Origin: Candidatus Zixiibacteriota bacterium
GTDB lineage: Bacteria > Desulfobacterota > Binatia > UBA9968
DNA length: 64,000 nucleotides
Assembly (NCBI GenBank): GCA_035574315.1
Contig: DATLYW010000009.1
Coordinates: 1-64,000, forward strand
Direction: 5' to 3'
Position 1 is the first letter of the stretch; every line of letters starts with the position of its first letter. The notes under the pieces were generated by a model. The model searched no databases, was not told the origin of the DNA, and was given only the letters and a program-made list of their open reading frames with translations. The translations under genes were made by a program, and so were the position numbers. Below, piece by piece: positions 8,625-17,724 of this stretch.

Positions 8625-10163
8625 TCAGGATAACTCCAGCGGCAGGGTCACCACGAACGTTGCGCCGCGACCGACACCGTTGCGGTCCTCGTAGCGGAGC
8701 GATCCGCCGTGAGCCTCCACGATCAGCTGGCTCAAGGGTAGCCCGATGCCGCTTCCGCCGATTTTCGTGGTCTTGCCGAACTCGAAAAGTTGCGACCGCC
8801 GCTCGGGCGGCACCCCCGGGCCGGCGTCGCTGAAGCGCAACGTCAACCGCGCGCCGTCTCTTTCCCCGCTGACGCGGATCTCGCCGCCGTTCGGCTGCGC
8901 CTCCATCGCGTTTCGCAGCAGGTTGTCGAACGATTGTCGCAGCCGCGTGCCGTCCCCCTGGACGATGCAGGGGCCGGCAGGGAACTCTTTGATCAGGGCG
9001 ATTTTTTGCGCCGCGCACTGGCCCGAGATCGCTTCCAGGCTCGCAGCGAGCACATCGGCGAGGTTCACCGGCTTGCGTTCCATGGTAACGGGTGCCGAGT
9101 AGTCGGTGAAGTCGCGTACCAGCCGCTCCACCTGGCGAATCCCCGCGTCAAGCGCGGCAAGCGAGCGCTCCTGCTGCTCGGCCGGCGCCCCCGACTCCTT
9201 TTCGCCGCGGGCCGCGTTGCGGAGGAGCTCGAGATGGATGGCCAGGGCGTTGAGCGGGGTGCGCACCTCGTGCGCGAGCGTGCGGGCCGCCATCGCGAGG
9301 CGCTGCGCGGTCGCGGGGACCGTACCCGTCTGGCGCTGTTTCATGACCAGACGGTCGATCAAGTCGAGCGTGGTCCCCACCTCGTCGCGGCTCGCATAGG
9401 CGGGGCGTTCGCTGTAGGTGCCGGCCTCGGCGCTTCGCAGGGTGTCGGCGATCAAGCGAAAACGCTTGGTGTAAAGAGCCGTGGTCAGAAAAGCGCTGAG
9501 CAGGGCAATTCCGCCCCCGAGCGCGAACAAGAGCGTGAGCTGGCGCCACATTCCGGAAATCAGCTCGGTCCAGTCGGCGGGATTCACCCACAGTCGCAAC
9601 CCGCCGGGACCGCGCACGCCCTCCGGCATCTGGAGCGGCACGAGCACGTCGTAATACGTCGTGCCTCCCTGCTGCCTGGCGTTGACCGTGGCGATCCCCC
9701 GTCGCAGGTTCTCGTACATCGCACGATCCGTGAGCTTGTCCCCCGTTTCCTGTCCGAGAGAGCTGTAGAGGATCCGTCCTTCGGCATTGAGCACCCACAT
9801 TGCCTCGATGCTGCCGCTGCGGTCGACGAAGGCGCGCATGAGCCCCTTGACTTCCGACTGGCGCGAGGCGGCGCGGCCGGACTGTGCCCTCGGGGCCGGT
9901 CTGGGGCCGGGGAAGATGTTGCCGAGAAAGCTCCAGAAGGAAGAGCCCTGGGATTGCGCGACCTGGGGCTGCCGCGCAGCCGGACGCTGCCGCAAGCTGT
10001 CGGCGAGGGCGATTTCGACCTGGCGCGCCATGACCAGCGCGGTCTGGAGAGTCGCTTCTCGCGTGAGCCGCTGTGCGATGAGCCATACACCGGCGGCGAA
10101 CAGGCCGAAGATCAAAAGCACGGTGCCGAGAAACACAGCGACCTGCTGCTGACGGAGGCTCAT
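8625..10163 (-). CDS. Membrane sensor histidine kinase (NtrB/ZraS-like)
   Basis: 512 residues. TM1 is about 9-30 (VFLGTVLLIFGLFAAGVW), then a ~165-residue extracytoplasmic sensor with a Pro/Gln-rich stretch, TM2 about 205-228 (LFALGGGIALLSAFLTTAL), a HAMP-like linker, and HisKA with His298 in TLAHEVRTPLNAL. The ATPase domain shows the N box (NLLRNAMEAQ), G1 (FSDAGPGVPP) and G2 (GGSGIGLPLS). The frame stays open upstream to 11411, but that part is the antisense of moaA; the ATG at 10163 places TM1 at the N-terminus. It phosphorylates the downstream NtrC-type regulator. It has no good Shine-Dalgarno and shares a 105-bp divergent region with moaA. The ligand is unknown. Confidence 0.9.
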   Translation of the reverse strand: MSLRQQQVAVFLGTVLLIFGLFAAGVWLIAQRLTREATLQTALVMARQVEIALADSLRQRPAARQPQVAQSQGSSFWSFLGNIFPGPRPAPRAQSGRAASRQSEVKGLMRAFVDRSGSIEAMWVLNAEGRILYSSLGQETGDKLTDRAMYENLRRGIATVNARQQGGTTYYDVLVPLQMPEGVRGPGGLRLWVNPADWTELISGMWRQLTLLFALGGGIALLSAFLTTALYTKRFRLIADTLRSAEAGTYSERPAYASRDEVGTTLDLIDRLVMKQRQTGTVPATAQRLAMAARTLAHEVRTPLNALAIHLELLRNAARGEKESGAPAEQQERSLAALDAGIRQVERLVRDFTDYSAPVTMERKPVNLADVLAASLEAISGQCAAQKIALIKEFPAGPCIVQGDGTRLRQSFDNLLRNAMEAQPNGGEIRVSGERDGARLTLRFSDAGPGVPPERRSQLFEFGKTTKIGGSGIGLPLSQLIVEAHGGSLRYEDRNGVGRGATFVVTLPLELS

Positions 10164-10268
10164 CGCCACATAAGATAGCAGATCGGCCCGGAGCGGCAAA
10201 GGCGGAAACCCGCCGGGCCAAGTCGTCGCGCTTGCGCCCGGCAGTCCTTTGTTGCATAGTAAAACCCA

Positions 10269-11279
10269 ATGCTGGCCGACACTTACCGGCGCGCGATCCG
10301 TGATCTCCGCATATCGGTCACAGATCGTTGCAATTATCGCTGCTCGTATTGCATGCCGCTCGACCGCTACGAGTGGATCGACAAGAAGGAGATTCTCTCC
10401 TTCGAAGAGATCACCCGGCTCGCTCGCATCCTGGTGGGATTGGGCGTGGAGAAGATCAGGCTCACCGGAGGCGAGCCGCTGGTTCGCCAGAACCTCGATC
10501 GGCTGATCGAGCGGCTCTCGGCAATCGAAGGGCTGAAGGACATCTCCTTGACGACCAACGGGTCGCTCCTGGCGGCGCAGGCTCCCGCTCTGAGGCGGGC
10601 AGGGCTCCGCCGGGTCAACGTGAGCCTCGACTCTCTCGATCCGGAAAAATTCGCCCGCATCACCAAGCGGGGGGACCTGAACAAGGTGCTCGAGGGGATC
10701 TTTGCCGCAAAACAGTGCGGGCTCGAGCCCGTCAAGCTCAACGCCGTGATCGAGCGCGGGGTCAACGACGACGACATCCTGGAACTGGTCGAGTTTTCGC
10801 GGACCCACGGCTTCGCCATTCGTTTCATCGAGTTCATGGATGTGGGCAACGCCAACAATTGGACCTCGGACAAGCTGGTGAGCAAAAAGGAGATCATCGA
10901 GAGGGTCCAGGCGCGTTACCCTTTGAAGGAGAAAGGCCGCGGCGATGGGAGCGCCCCGGCGGTCGACTACGAGTTCGCCGACGGCCGCGGCGATATCGGC
11001 GTGATCGCCTCCGTCACCGAGCCGTTCTGCACGAGCTGCACCCGGGTGAGGCTCACCGCCGACGGCAAGGTGGTCACCTGCCTGTTCTCGCAGGTTGGAC
11101 ACGACGTCAAAGGGCTCCTGCGCTCGGGCGCTGACGATCATCGGATCGCCGAGTTCCTCGAAGCGATCTGGAAGGGGCGCAGGGACCGCTACTCGGAGGA
11201 AAGACTGGAAGCGCTCCGGTCCGCGAGCTACGATCCCCGCCGGCGAAAGAAGATCGAGATGATCTCGCTCGGCGGCTGA
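10269..11279 (+). CDS. moaA: GTP 3',8-cyclase MoaA (molybdenum cofactor biosynthesis)
   Basis: 336 residues, normal length. It catalyses the first step of Moco synthesis, converting GTP to 3',8-cyclo-7,8-dihydro-GTP. The radical SAM cluster cysteines are Cys21, Cys25 and Cys28 (RCNYRCSYC), followed by the SAM-contact LTGGEP. The second, substrate-side 4Fe-4S cluster uses Cys254, Cys257 and Cys271 (FCTSCTRVRL and VTC). The protein ends in the conserved Gly-Gly tail needed for activity. No other moa gene is adjacent; a molybdopterin-binding protein lies 3.7 kb downstream. Moco is inferred to serve molybdo- or tungsto-enzymes elsewhere in the genome. Confidence 0.96.
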   Translation: MLADTYRRAIRDLRISVTDRCNYRCSYCMPLDRYEWIDKKEILSFEEITRLARILVGLGVEKIRLTGGEPLVRQNLDRLIERLSAIEGLKDISLTTNGSLLAAQAPALRRAGLRRVNVSLDSLDPEKFARITKRGDLNKVLEGIFAAKQCGLEPVKLNAVIERGVNDDDILELVEFSRTHGFAIRFIEFMDVGNANNWTSDKLVSKKEIIERVQARYPLKEKGRGDGSAPAVDYEFADGRGDIGVIASVTEPFCTSCTRVRLTADGKVVTCLFSQVGHDVKGLLRSGADDHRIAEFLEAIWKGRRDRYSEERLEALRSASYDPRRRKKIEMISLGG

Positions 11280-11410
11280 GGCCGCCGCCCGATCTGAACG
11301 GGACGCAAAAATCGCTTGCGCTCGGGTTCCCGCCTCTGCTCTTCGGAACGTCCGGCGGGCGGCACCTAGCCCCCAGCTATCATGGCAACCAGGGGTCGAG
11401 GGAGGAAACA

Positions 11411-12154
11411 ATGCTCCTCAAAGACAAGATTGCGCTTGTGACAGGGTCGACGCACAACATCGGGCTGGCGATCGCACGGGCCTTTGCCCGCGAAGGCGCA
11501 ACCGTCGTGGTCCACTCCCGCCATCTCGAGGACGCGCGGAAGGTCGCCGGCGAGATCGGCGGTGATTCCTTCGCCGCCGACGTGGCCGACCCCGAGCAGG
11601 TGGCTGCCCTTTTCGCCCACATCCGCAGGACGCACGGGCGTCTCGACGTGCTGGTCAACAGCGTGGCCCATTCCTCGAAAGGCGGTGTCCTGGAGACCTC
11701 GCTCGAGGAATGGAACCGCATCATGGCGGTCAACCTGACGGGCTATTTCCTCTGCATCCAGCACGCGGGCCGGATGATGAAGGAGCAGGGCGGCGGCGCG
11801 ATCATCAACATCTCCGCGGGCTCGGGTGAGCGGTCGAGCCCGGGGGGCGCCGCCTACTCGGTTTCCAAGGGGGCGATCAATTCGCTCACCCGCCAGGCTG
11901 CGGCCGACCTCGCTCCCGACGTCAGGGTCAACGGGTTGATTTCCGGGCTCGTCGGCACACCTATCGGCCGCAAGGACATGGGCAACCGCAAGCCGGAATA
12001 CGACATCATCCCGATGCGGAGAATCGGCCGGCCGGAAGAGGTGGCCGAGGCGGCGGTTTTCCTTGCCTCCGACAAGGCGAGCTACATCACCAACGCGATC
12101 CTGCCGGTCGACGGCGGGCGGTTGAACTCTATGAGCAGCGGTAGCTCGCGCTGA
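11411..12154 (+). CDS. Short-chain dehydrogenase/reductase (SDR)
   Basis: 247 residues, a classical SDR NAD(P)-dependent oxidoreductase. The cofactor motif is variant, TGSTHNIGLAIA in place of TGxxxGIG, with an Asn before the glycine pair. A basic HSRHLED after strand 2 suggests NADPH. The active site shows Ser in NISAGSGE and the YSVSK pair (AAYSVSKGAIN), and the C-terminal strand is typical (ITNAILPVDGG). GAGGAAACA precedes the ATG. An MFS transporter starts 14 bp downstream, so the two are probably cotranscribed and may handle one small molecule. The substrate is unknown. Confidence 0.88.
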   Translation: MLLKDKIALVTGSTHNIGLAIARAFAREGATVVVHSRHLEDARKVAGEIGGDSFAADVADPEQVAALFAHIRRTHGRLDVLVNSVAHSSKGGVLETSLEEWNRIMAVNLTGYFLCIQHAGRMMKEQGGGAIINISAGSGERSSPGGAAYSVSKGAINSLTRQAAADLAPDVRVNGLISGLVGTPIGRKDMGNRKPEYDIIPMRRIGRPEEVAEAAVFLASDKASYITNAILPVDGGRLNSMSSGSSR

Positions 12155-12168
12155 GGGGCTCCCTCCTC

Positions 12169-13395
12169 GTGAGCTTTCCGGTCTCGCGCGACGGCTGGTT
12201 GTTGCTGGCGACCTGCGCGGTGCGGTCGTTCGCCTACGGCTTTCTCTCCGTCGTCCTCGGTCTTCATCTCGACGCTCTCGGCTTGAGCGCGACCGCAATC
12301 GGGTGGATCTTTGCGGCGGCTCTCGGGGGAGGCGCGGCGATGACGATTGCGGTTAGCGCCGTGGCGGACCGATGGGGGCGAAGGGCGTTCCTGGTCGTGG
12401 GAGCTCTCCTGATGTCGCTGGCAGGCTGGATTTTCGCGACCAACGATGATCCGTTGCTGCTGGCCGCCGCCGCGGTCTTCGGCACCGTCAGCCCTTCGGG
12501 CAAGGAGGTCGGGCCGTTCCTTTCGATCGAACAGGCGATTCTCCCGCAAACGACCCGCGACGAGCACCGCACCGCCGTCTTTGCCGCATACAATCTCGTG
12601 GGCTCACTGGCGGGCGCGGCGGGGGCGCTGGCGGTGGGGTTGCCAGCGTGGTTTTCTCCGGAAGCCGCGTCGGGCTACGGCTTTCTCGTCCGATGCTACG
12701 CCGCGTCGGGGCTCGTGCTCGCTTTCTTGTTCGCGCTGCTTTCCCCTGAGGCCGAGGCTCAACGACGAAGTGTCGCGGCGCACGGGGCCGGCCTGAAGCG
12801 ATCCCGCGGGATCGTGGCCAAGCTCGCCGGTTTATTTGCGCTCGATGCGTTCGCGGGCGGCTTCGTCGTCCAGAGCATCGTCGCCTACTGGTTCCACCTC
12901 CGCTACCAGGCCGACCTGAACGCCCTCGGCGGGATCTTCTTCGGCACCAACTTCCTTGCCGCGCTTTCCTTTCTCGCGGCTCCGCCGTTCGCGCGCCGCT
13001 TCGGCCTGCTCAACACGATGGTCTTCACGCATTTGCCGTCCAACGTTCTCCTCGCGGCCGTGGCGTTCATGCCGACCTTCGAATCCGCGGCGGCCGTTCT
13101 TTTGGCCCGCCACCTGCTCTCGCAGATGGACGTGCCGACGCGCCAGTCGTACACTATGGCCGTCGTCGATCCAACCGAGCGCGCGGCGTCCGCGGGGGTG
13201 CTTTCGGTCGCCCGCAACGCCGGCGCGGCGGCGGCGCCGCTGTTCACCGGGGCGATGCTTTCCAATCCCGCCTTGGGGTTGCCTTTTCTTCTGGCGGGTG
13301 GATTGAAGATCGTCTACGATCTCTGGATCCTTGCGGCCTTCAGGGGTATCAAGCCGCCGGAAGAGAGGGCGGACGGTAAAGGGAGCCCCGGCTGA
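12169..13395 (+). CDS. Major facilitator superfamily transporter
   Basis: 408 residues with about twelve hydrophobic segments and a central charged loop (EAEAQRRSVAAHGAGLKRSR). The loop-2/3 signature VADRWGRRAFLVVGALLM is the MFS motif A equivalent. A C-terminal segment contains a conserved-looking DVPTRQSYTMAVVDP followed by small-residue helices (GVLSVARNAGAAAAP), seen in many drug/metabolite efflux MFS proteins. It starts with GTG, 14 bp after the SDR stop, with GAGGGG about ten bases upstream. Direction and substrate cannot be told; efflux or uptake of the SDR's substrate is a guess from adjacency. Confidence 0.86.
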   Translation: MSFPVSRDGWLLLATCAVRSFAYGFLSVVLGLHLDALGLSATAIGWIFAAALGGGAAMTIAVSAVADRWGRRAFLVVGALLMSLAGWIFATNDDPLLLAAAAVFGTVSPSGKEVGPFLSIEQAILPQTTRDEHRTAVFAAYNLVGSLAGAAGALAVGLPAWFSPEAASGYGFLVRCYAASGLVLAFLFALLSPEAEAQRRSVAAHGAGLKRSRGIVAKLAGLFALDAFAGGFVVQSIVAYWFHLRYQADLNALGGIFFGTNFLAALSFLAAPPFARRFGLLNTMVFTHLPSNVLLAAVAFMPTFESAAAVLLARHLLSQMDVPTRQSYTMAVVDPTERAASAGVLSVARNAGAAAAPLFTGAMLSNPALGLPFLLAGGLKIVYDLWILAAFRGIKPPEERADGKGSPG

Positions 13396-13558
13396 CTCCG
13401 CGTGCCACCGGATCCCGGGTTCCGGAGCTCCGAATGAGCCGGCGTTGGCAAGACGCCGGGCATCTTGAGCACCAAAACTTTGAGATTTACCGTTCGCGCG
13501 TCTTCCTGCTCCCGGGTTGCCGTGGCTTCGACGGCTCGACCGTAAGATCGGGATGAAC

Positions 13559-14794
13559 TCAGCGGAAAGCCAGCGCCCGTCCTGCCGCGGCCGCCGACAC
13601 GACGACCAGCCAGGGGGGAGCCTTCCATAACGAGAGCAGGCCGAAGGCCACCAGACCGAGCCCGAAGTCTGCCGGGGTATGGATCGCGCTCGTCCATACC
13701 GGGGTATACAGCGCCGCCAGCAGCAGTCCGACCACGGCGGCGTTGATGCCTTTCAAGGCCGACTGGAAGAGCGGTACCGAACGAAGCAGGTCCCAGAAAG
13801 GGAGCGCGCCCGCGACCAGCAAAAACGAAGGGAGAAAAATCGCCAGAAGGGCGAGCGCCGCCCCCGCCCAGCCGTTTGGCTCAGGGCCCATGACGGCCCC
13901 CAGGTAAGCCGAGAAAGTGAAAAGCGGTCCCGGCACCGCTTGCGCGGCTCCGTAACCCGCCACGAATTGTTCATCGGTCACCCACCCCGGACCGACGACC
14001 TCTGCCTGCAGGAGAGGCAGAACGACATGGCCGCCGCCGAAAACGAGAGAGCCCGCGCGGAAAAAGCTGTCGAAGACCTCCAGGGCGTGGCCGGGAACGG
14101 CTCGCCGGACGAATGGTAAGCCCAGGAGAAGCGCAAAGAAGACGACCCACGCAGCCAGCGCCGTCCTTTTACCGATCGGAAAGCGCATCGGCGACGGCGG
14201 GGCCACGGCGGTTTCAGGAAACATGGCCGAGCCAGCTACCCCTGCAACGGCCATGGACAGGACCTGCCCGGCGGCGCCCGGCCACGTGAGCGCAACGATC
14301 GCCGCGAGAACCGCGATCGTTGCGCGCTCCCGGTCGGGACACAGCGAGCGGGCCATTCCCCAGACCGCCTGAGCGACCACCGCCACGGCGACGATCTTCA
14401 AGCCATGCAACCAGCCGGAGTCGGTCTCCTGAGCCAATGCGGCGACACCGTAAGCGAAGGCGGTGAGCGCGAGCGCCGACGGCAGCGTGAAACCGAGCCA
14501 GGCGGCGATCCCTCCGAGCAGGCGCGCGCGGGCGATTCCGATGGCGATTCCCACCTGGCTGCTCGCCGGCCCCGGAAGGAACTGGCAGAGCGCCACGAGA
14601 TCCCCATAGCTCCGGTCGTCGATCCATTGTCTCCGCCTCACGTATTCCTCGTGGAAGTAACCGAGATGGGCAACGGGTCCGCCGAACGAAGTGAGCCCGA
14701 GCCGGAGCGCGACCCAGAAAACCTCGACGACCGAGCCTCGCCCCGCAGCCGGCACCTCGCCGGCGGGAATGGCTTCAGCAACATCGTCCGTCAT
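13559..14794 (-). CDS. chrA: Chromate transporter (CHR family, long-chain)
   Basis: 411 residues with two homologous CHR halves. The N-terminal half carries LGLTSFGGPVAHLGYFHEEY and CQFLPGPASSQ; the second half repeats the pattern with VFGGGHVVLPLLQ and GAAQAVPGPLFTFSAYLG. This two-domain layout is the long-chain ChrA form, which exports chromate driven by proton motive force. Many environmental members are annotated by similarity only, so other oxyanions are possible. AGGA lies close to the ATG. It is a single gene on the minus strand, convergent with the MFS gene and divergent from the molybdopterin-binding gene; no chrB regulator is visible. Confidence 0.9.
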   Translation of the reverse strand: MTDDVAEAIPAGEVPAAGRGSVVEVFWVALRLGLTSFGGPVAHLGYFHEEYVRRRQWIDDRSYGDLVALCQFLPGPASSQVGIAIGIARARLLGGIAAWLGFTLPSALALTAFAYGVAALAQETDSGWLHGLKIVAVAVVAQAVWGMARSLCPDRERATIAVLAAIVALTWPGAAGQVLSMAVAGVAGSAMFPETAVAPPSPMRFPIGKRTALAAWVVFFALLLGLPFVRRAVPGHALEVFDSFFRAGSLVFGGGHVVLPLLQAEVVGPGWVTDEQFVAGYGAAQAVPGPLFTFSAYLGAVMGPEPNGWAGAALALLAIFLPSFLLVAGALPFWDLLRSVPLFQSALKGINAAVVGLLLAALYTPVWTSAIHTPADFGLGLVAFGLLSLWKAPPWLVVVSAAAAGRALAFR

Positions 14795-14986
14795 GGGGTC
14801 CTGCGCCGCTTCCTGTTCGTGAGTTCGTAACCGGTCGGTGTCTACGTGCCGAGCCCTTAGTAAGGGGTTCGCTCCGTCCGTGTCAAGCGGCCGCAGAGCG
14901 AGCGGCCCGGACGGCCGCAGGCGACGGCTCGTTGCGGTGGCGCGACCGCTTCGTTTTTGCTACACGGTATTTCAAGGGATACGGCA

Positions 14987-15976
14987 ATGCTGAAGGTCAT
15001 ACCTGTGGAAGAGGCGGTCGGGTTGCCGCTGGCACACGATATCACGGAGATCGTGCCGGGGGGGCACAAAGGACCGGTGTTTCGCCGCGGCCACATCGTC
15101 CGCAAGGAAGACATCGCCAAGCTCCTCGACGTGGGAAAACGCCACCTCTACGTCATGGAGCTCGAGAAGGACGAGCTTCACGAAGAGGACGCCGCCCGCC
15201 GGTTAGCCAGTGCCGCCGCAGGGCCCAACCTGAAGCTTACCGAGCCGAGCGAGGGGCGCGTCAATCTCGTTGCCGCAATCGACGGCCTGCTCAAGGTCGA
15301 CGCGGAGCTGTTGTTTCGATTCAATGCGCTCGGCGACCTCATCCTGGCGACGCTCCGCGGTGATCGTCATGTGAAGCAGGGCACCGTGGTGGCGGGCACC
15401 CGGACGATCCCGGTCGTCGTGAAGGAGGAGCTGGTTCGCAAGGCCGAGGCGCTGTGCGCGGAAAAGCCCATCGTGGCGCTCCTGCCCATGCCGCGCCGGC
15501 GTGTCCATTTGATCGTTACCGGCAGCGAGGTTTTCTCCGGCCGGATCAAAGACGGTTTCGGGCCCGTGGTGACCGACAAGGTCGGCGAGCTGGGCTCGCG
15601 CGTCGAATCCATAAAGCTTGCTCCCGACGATCCCGAGGTGATCGCCGGTCACATCAAGGAAGCGAAGGCAGCCGGCGCCGACGTGATTCTCGTCAGCGGC
15701 GGCATGTCGGTCGACCCGGACGACCGGACCCCCGAGGGGATCCGCCTGAGCGGGGCCAGGGTCGAGGTGCACGGCTTCCCGGTGCTTCCCGGCTCGATGT
15801 TCCTGATGGCCTATCTCGACGAAACTCCGGTGCTCGGACTCTCGGGCTGCGTGCTTCACGACCGGGTCACGGCGTTCGACATCCTCCTGCCGCGCCTGCT
15901 GGCGGGAGAGAAGATCACCCGCGCCGATATCCTGGCGATGGGCCACGGCGGGTTGCAGCAAAAACACGATCATTAG
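14987..15976 (+). CDS. Molybdopterin-binding protein (MoeA/MogA-like fold)
   Basis: 329 residues. The first ~150 residues (VIPVEEAVGLPLAHDITEIV, GPVFRRGHIV) match the MoeA-like N-terminal region in shortened form. Residues about 170-310 form a MoCF-biosynthesis domain: HLIVTGSEVFSGRIKDGF, a loop ILVSGGMSVDPDDRTPEG and GFPVLPGSMFLMAYL. This family binds molybdopterin and may load or sense the cofactor, but it is not a canonical MoeA and the exact role is open. I start at the ATG at 14987, with AAGGGAT upstream, rather than an ATG ten codons earlier. The following isochorismatase gene starts 14 bp later, suggesting an operon. Confidence 0.82.
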   Translation: MLKVIPVEEAVGLPLAHDITEIVPGGHKGPVFRRGHIVRKEDIAKLLDVGKRHLYVMELEKDELHEEDAARRLASAAAGPNLKLTEPSEGRVNLVAAIDGLLKVDAELLFRFNALGDLILATLRGDRHVKQGTVVAGTRTIPVVVKEELVRKAEALCAEKPIVALLPMPRRRVHLIVTGSEVFSGRIKDGFGPVVTDKVGELGSRVESIKLAPDDPEVIAGHIKEAKAAGADVILVSGGMSVDPDDRTPEGIRLSGARVEVHGFPVLPGSMFLMAYLDETPVLGLSGCVLHDRVTAFDILLPRLLAGEKITRADILAMGHGGLQQKHDH

Positions 15977-15990
15977 AAACGAGGTGAGCC

Positions 15991-16641
15991 ATGGAGATTC
16001 TCCGCACCCTGAAGGAACGCTGCGACCCGAGGCTCGCCGCGCTCCTGGTGGTCGACGTCCAGAACGATTTCGTCAGTCCGGAGGGGAGCGCGGCGAAGCG
16101 CGGCGAAGACGTCACGGCCGCACTCGCCATGGTGCCGAGGCTGATCCGCCTGATCGATGAGGCGCGCCGGGTGGGATTGACGGTCGTCTACATCCGGACC
16201 ACGCACAGCGAGTGGACGGACACGCCGTCGTGGGTCTACCGCAGCTCCCAGAGAAGCGGGCTCAACACGTGCCGCGAGGGCACCTGGGGGGCAGAGTTCT
16301 ACGACGGGATCGCGCCCCGCCCGAGCGAGCGGGTGGTCATCAAGCACCGTTACAGCGCCTTCATCAACACCGACCTGAACACGGTTCTCAGGGCGCGTGG
16401 CATCGAGAGCGTCCTCGTGACCGGGGTGGCCACCAACGTCTGCGTTGAGACGACTGCCCGCGACGCCTACATGTACGACTATTACGTGACGCTGATCGAG
16501 GACTGCTCCGCGGCCTACGACCCGAAGCTCCACCTGGCGACGCTGGAAAACATCCGGCGCCACTTCGGGCTGGTCGCCTCGTCGGAGGAGATCGCCGCGG
16601 CCTGGCGGGAGCTGCCGGCGCGGGAGGCGCGGGGCTTTTGA
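15991..16641 (+). CDS. Isochorismatase-family hydrolase (RutB/biuret-hydrolase-like)
   Basis: 216 residues. The catalytic triad is complete: Asp22 in LLVVDVQNDFVSPEGS, Lys118 in VVIKHRYSAF and Cys151 in GVATNVCVETTARDAYMYDYY. The cis-peptide region GVATNVC and the YDYYVTLIEDC tail are typical of the RutB, biuret amidohydrolase and triuret hydrolase branch, so an amide or carbamate C-N bond is the probable target; the actual substrate is unknown. GAGGTGA precedes the ATG. It is 14 bp downstream of the molybdopterin-binding protein and convergent with korB. It is not closely similar to the isochorismatase at the window start (different insert and Cys context). Confidence 0.88.
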   Translation: MEILRTLKERCDPRLAALLVVDVQNDFVSPEGSAAKRGEDVTAALAMVPRLIRLIDEARRVGLTVVYIRTTHSEWTDTPSWVYRSSQRSGLNTCREGTWGAEFYDGIAPRPSERVVIKHRYSAFINTDLNTVLRARGIESVLVTGVATNVCVETTARDAYMYDYYVTLIEDCSAAYDPKLHLATLENIRRHFGLVASSEEIAAAWRELPAREARGF

Positions 16642-16665
16642 CGCGACGGAGCTTTCGCTGCGCCG

Positions 16666-17694
16666 CTATTTCATGAAGCTGGCGTTGATCTCGTCGAGCT
16701 GCTCGGCCGTGGGCTGAAGATCCTCCTGGCCGAGCTCCGCCAGCGGCGTGTCGCAGAGGTCGAGCTCGGTGGCGAAGTCGATTCGATTCGGGTTGTAGTA
16801 GATCAGCCCGGTCAGGAATTTTCCTTCCGCAACCGCCGCATGGACGGCGGTGATCGCCTGCCCCTTGTCGGTCGGGTCGTAGTCCTTGCTCAGCTTGTGA
16901 AGGACGATCCGCGAGCCGTCGTGCAGCCTCACCTCGTGGTCGGTACCCTCCTCGTAGTCCGCTTCGATGTTCTCGTACGGCGGGATGAAGTCGACGTCGT
17001 GGATCGGATCGAGATGGCCCTTGACGTATTTCAGGCTCTTGGTCGAGCCCTCGTGATTGTTGAAGGTCACGCAGGGGCTGATGACGTCGAGAATCGCGCT
17101 TCCCCTGTGCGCCAGCGCTCCCTGGATCAGGGGGGCGAGCTGCTTGCGGTCGCCCGAGAAGCTGCGGGCCACGTAGGTCGCGCCCAGGGTGATCGCCAGC
17201 TCGGCCAGATCGATCGCCGGGATGTCGTTGACCTTGCCGCCTTTCATCACCGAGCCGATGTCGGCCGTGGCCGAGAACTGTCCCTTGGTGAGCCCGTAGA
17301 CGCCGTTGTTCTCGACGATATAGGTGATGTTCACGTTGCGCCGCATCATGTGGCAGAAATTGCCCAGGCCGATGGCCGCGGTGTCGCCGTCGCCGGAGAT
17401 GCCGATCGGCAGAAGCTTGTGGTTGGCCAGGTTGGCGCCGGTGGCGACGGCCGACATCCGGCCGTGCACCGCGTTGAACCCGAAGGACTGGCCCAAAAAG
17501 TAAGCCGGAGTCTTCGACGAGCAGCCGATGCCGCTCAGCTTGATGACCTTGCGCGGATCGATGCTGCTCTCGAAAAATGCGCGCATCACCGAGGCCGAGA
17601 TCGCGTCGTGGCCGCAGCCGCGGCACATCGTGGACGGGGCGCCCTCGTAGTCCTTTTCCGTGAGATTGATACGGTTGCGTTTGACGTCTGTCAT
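16666..17694 (-). CDS. korB: 2-oxoacid:ferredoxin oxidoreductase subunit beta
   Basis: 342 residues. This is the thiamine-diphosphate subunit of a 2-oxoacid:acceptor oxidoreductase (2-oxoglutarate or related acid + CoA + oxidised ferredoxin to acyl-CoA + CO2). Visible are MCRGCGHDAIS near the N-terminus, GCSSKTPAYFLG, the ThDP-Mg motif GDGDTAAIGLGNF, ENNGVYGLTKGQFS and GALAHRGSAILDVISPC. It runs without its own 4Fe-4S insertion, as in two-subunit KorAB enzymes. AGAGGA precedes the ATG. It lies 30 bp after korA in the same transcript. The substrate (2-oxoglutarate versus pyruvate) is not certain from sequence; the alpha subunit favours Kor-type. Confidence 0.93.
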   Translation of the reverse strand: MTDVKRNRINLTEKDYEGAPSTMCRGCGHDAISASVMRAFFESSIDPRKVIKLSGIGCSSKTPAYFLGQSFGFNAVHGRMSAVATGANLANHKLLPIGISGDGDTAAIGLGNFCHMMRRNVNITYIVENNGVYGLTKGQFSATADIGSVMKGGKVNDIPAIDLAELAITLGATYVARSFSGDRKQLAPLIQGALAHRGSAILDVISPCVTFNNHEGSTKSLKYVKGHLDPIHDVDFIPPYENIEADYEEGTDHEVRLHDGSRIVLHKLSKDYDPTDKGQAITAVHAAVAEGKFLTGLIYYNPNRIDFATELDLCDTPLAELGQEDLQPTAEQLDEINASFMK

Positions 17695-17724
17695 GATCCG
17701 TCCTCTGTTTCTGAGTTGTCGCCC

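Noticed and set aside
11271..11290. GGCGGC/GCCGCC hairpin at the moaA stop as a terminator
   Set aside because: It overlaps the coding end, is short and lacks a T run; it is common in this base composition.
10164..11411. N-terminal extension of the sensor kinase frame
   Set aside because: It is exactly antisense to moaA, and the kinase's first transmembrane helix begins right after the ATG at 10163.
13439..13459. CCGGCGT/ACGCCGG hairpin between the MFS and chrA genes as a terminator
   Set aside because: The stem is only 7 bp and has no T tract on either strand.
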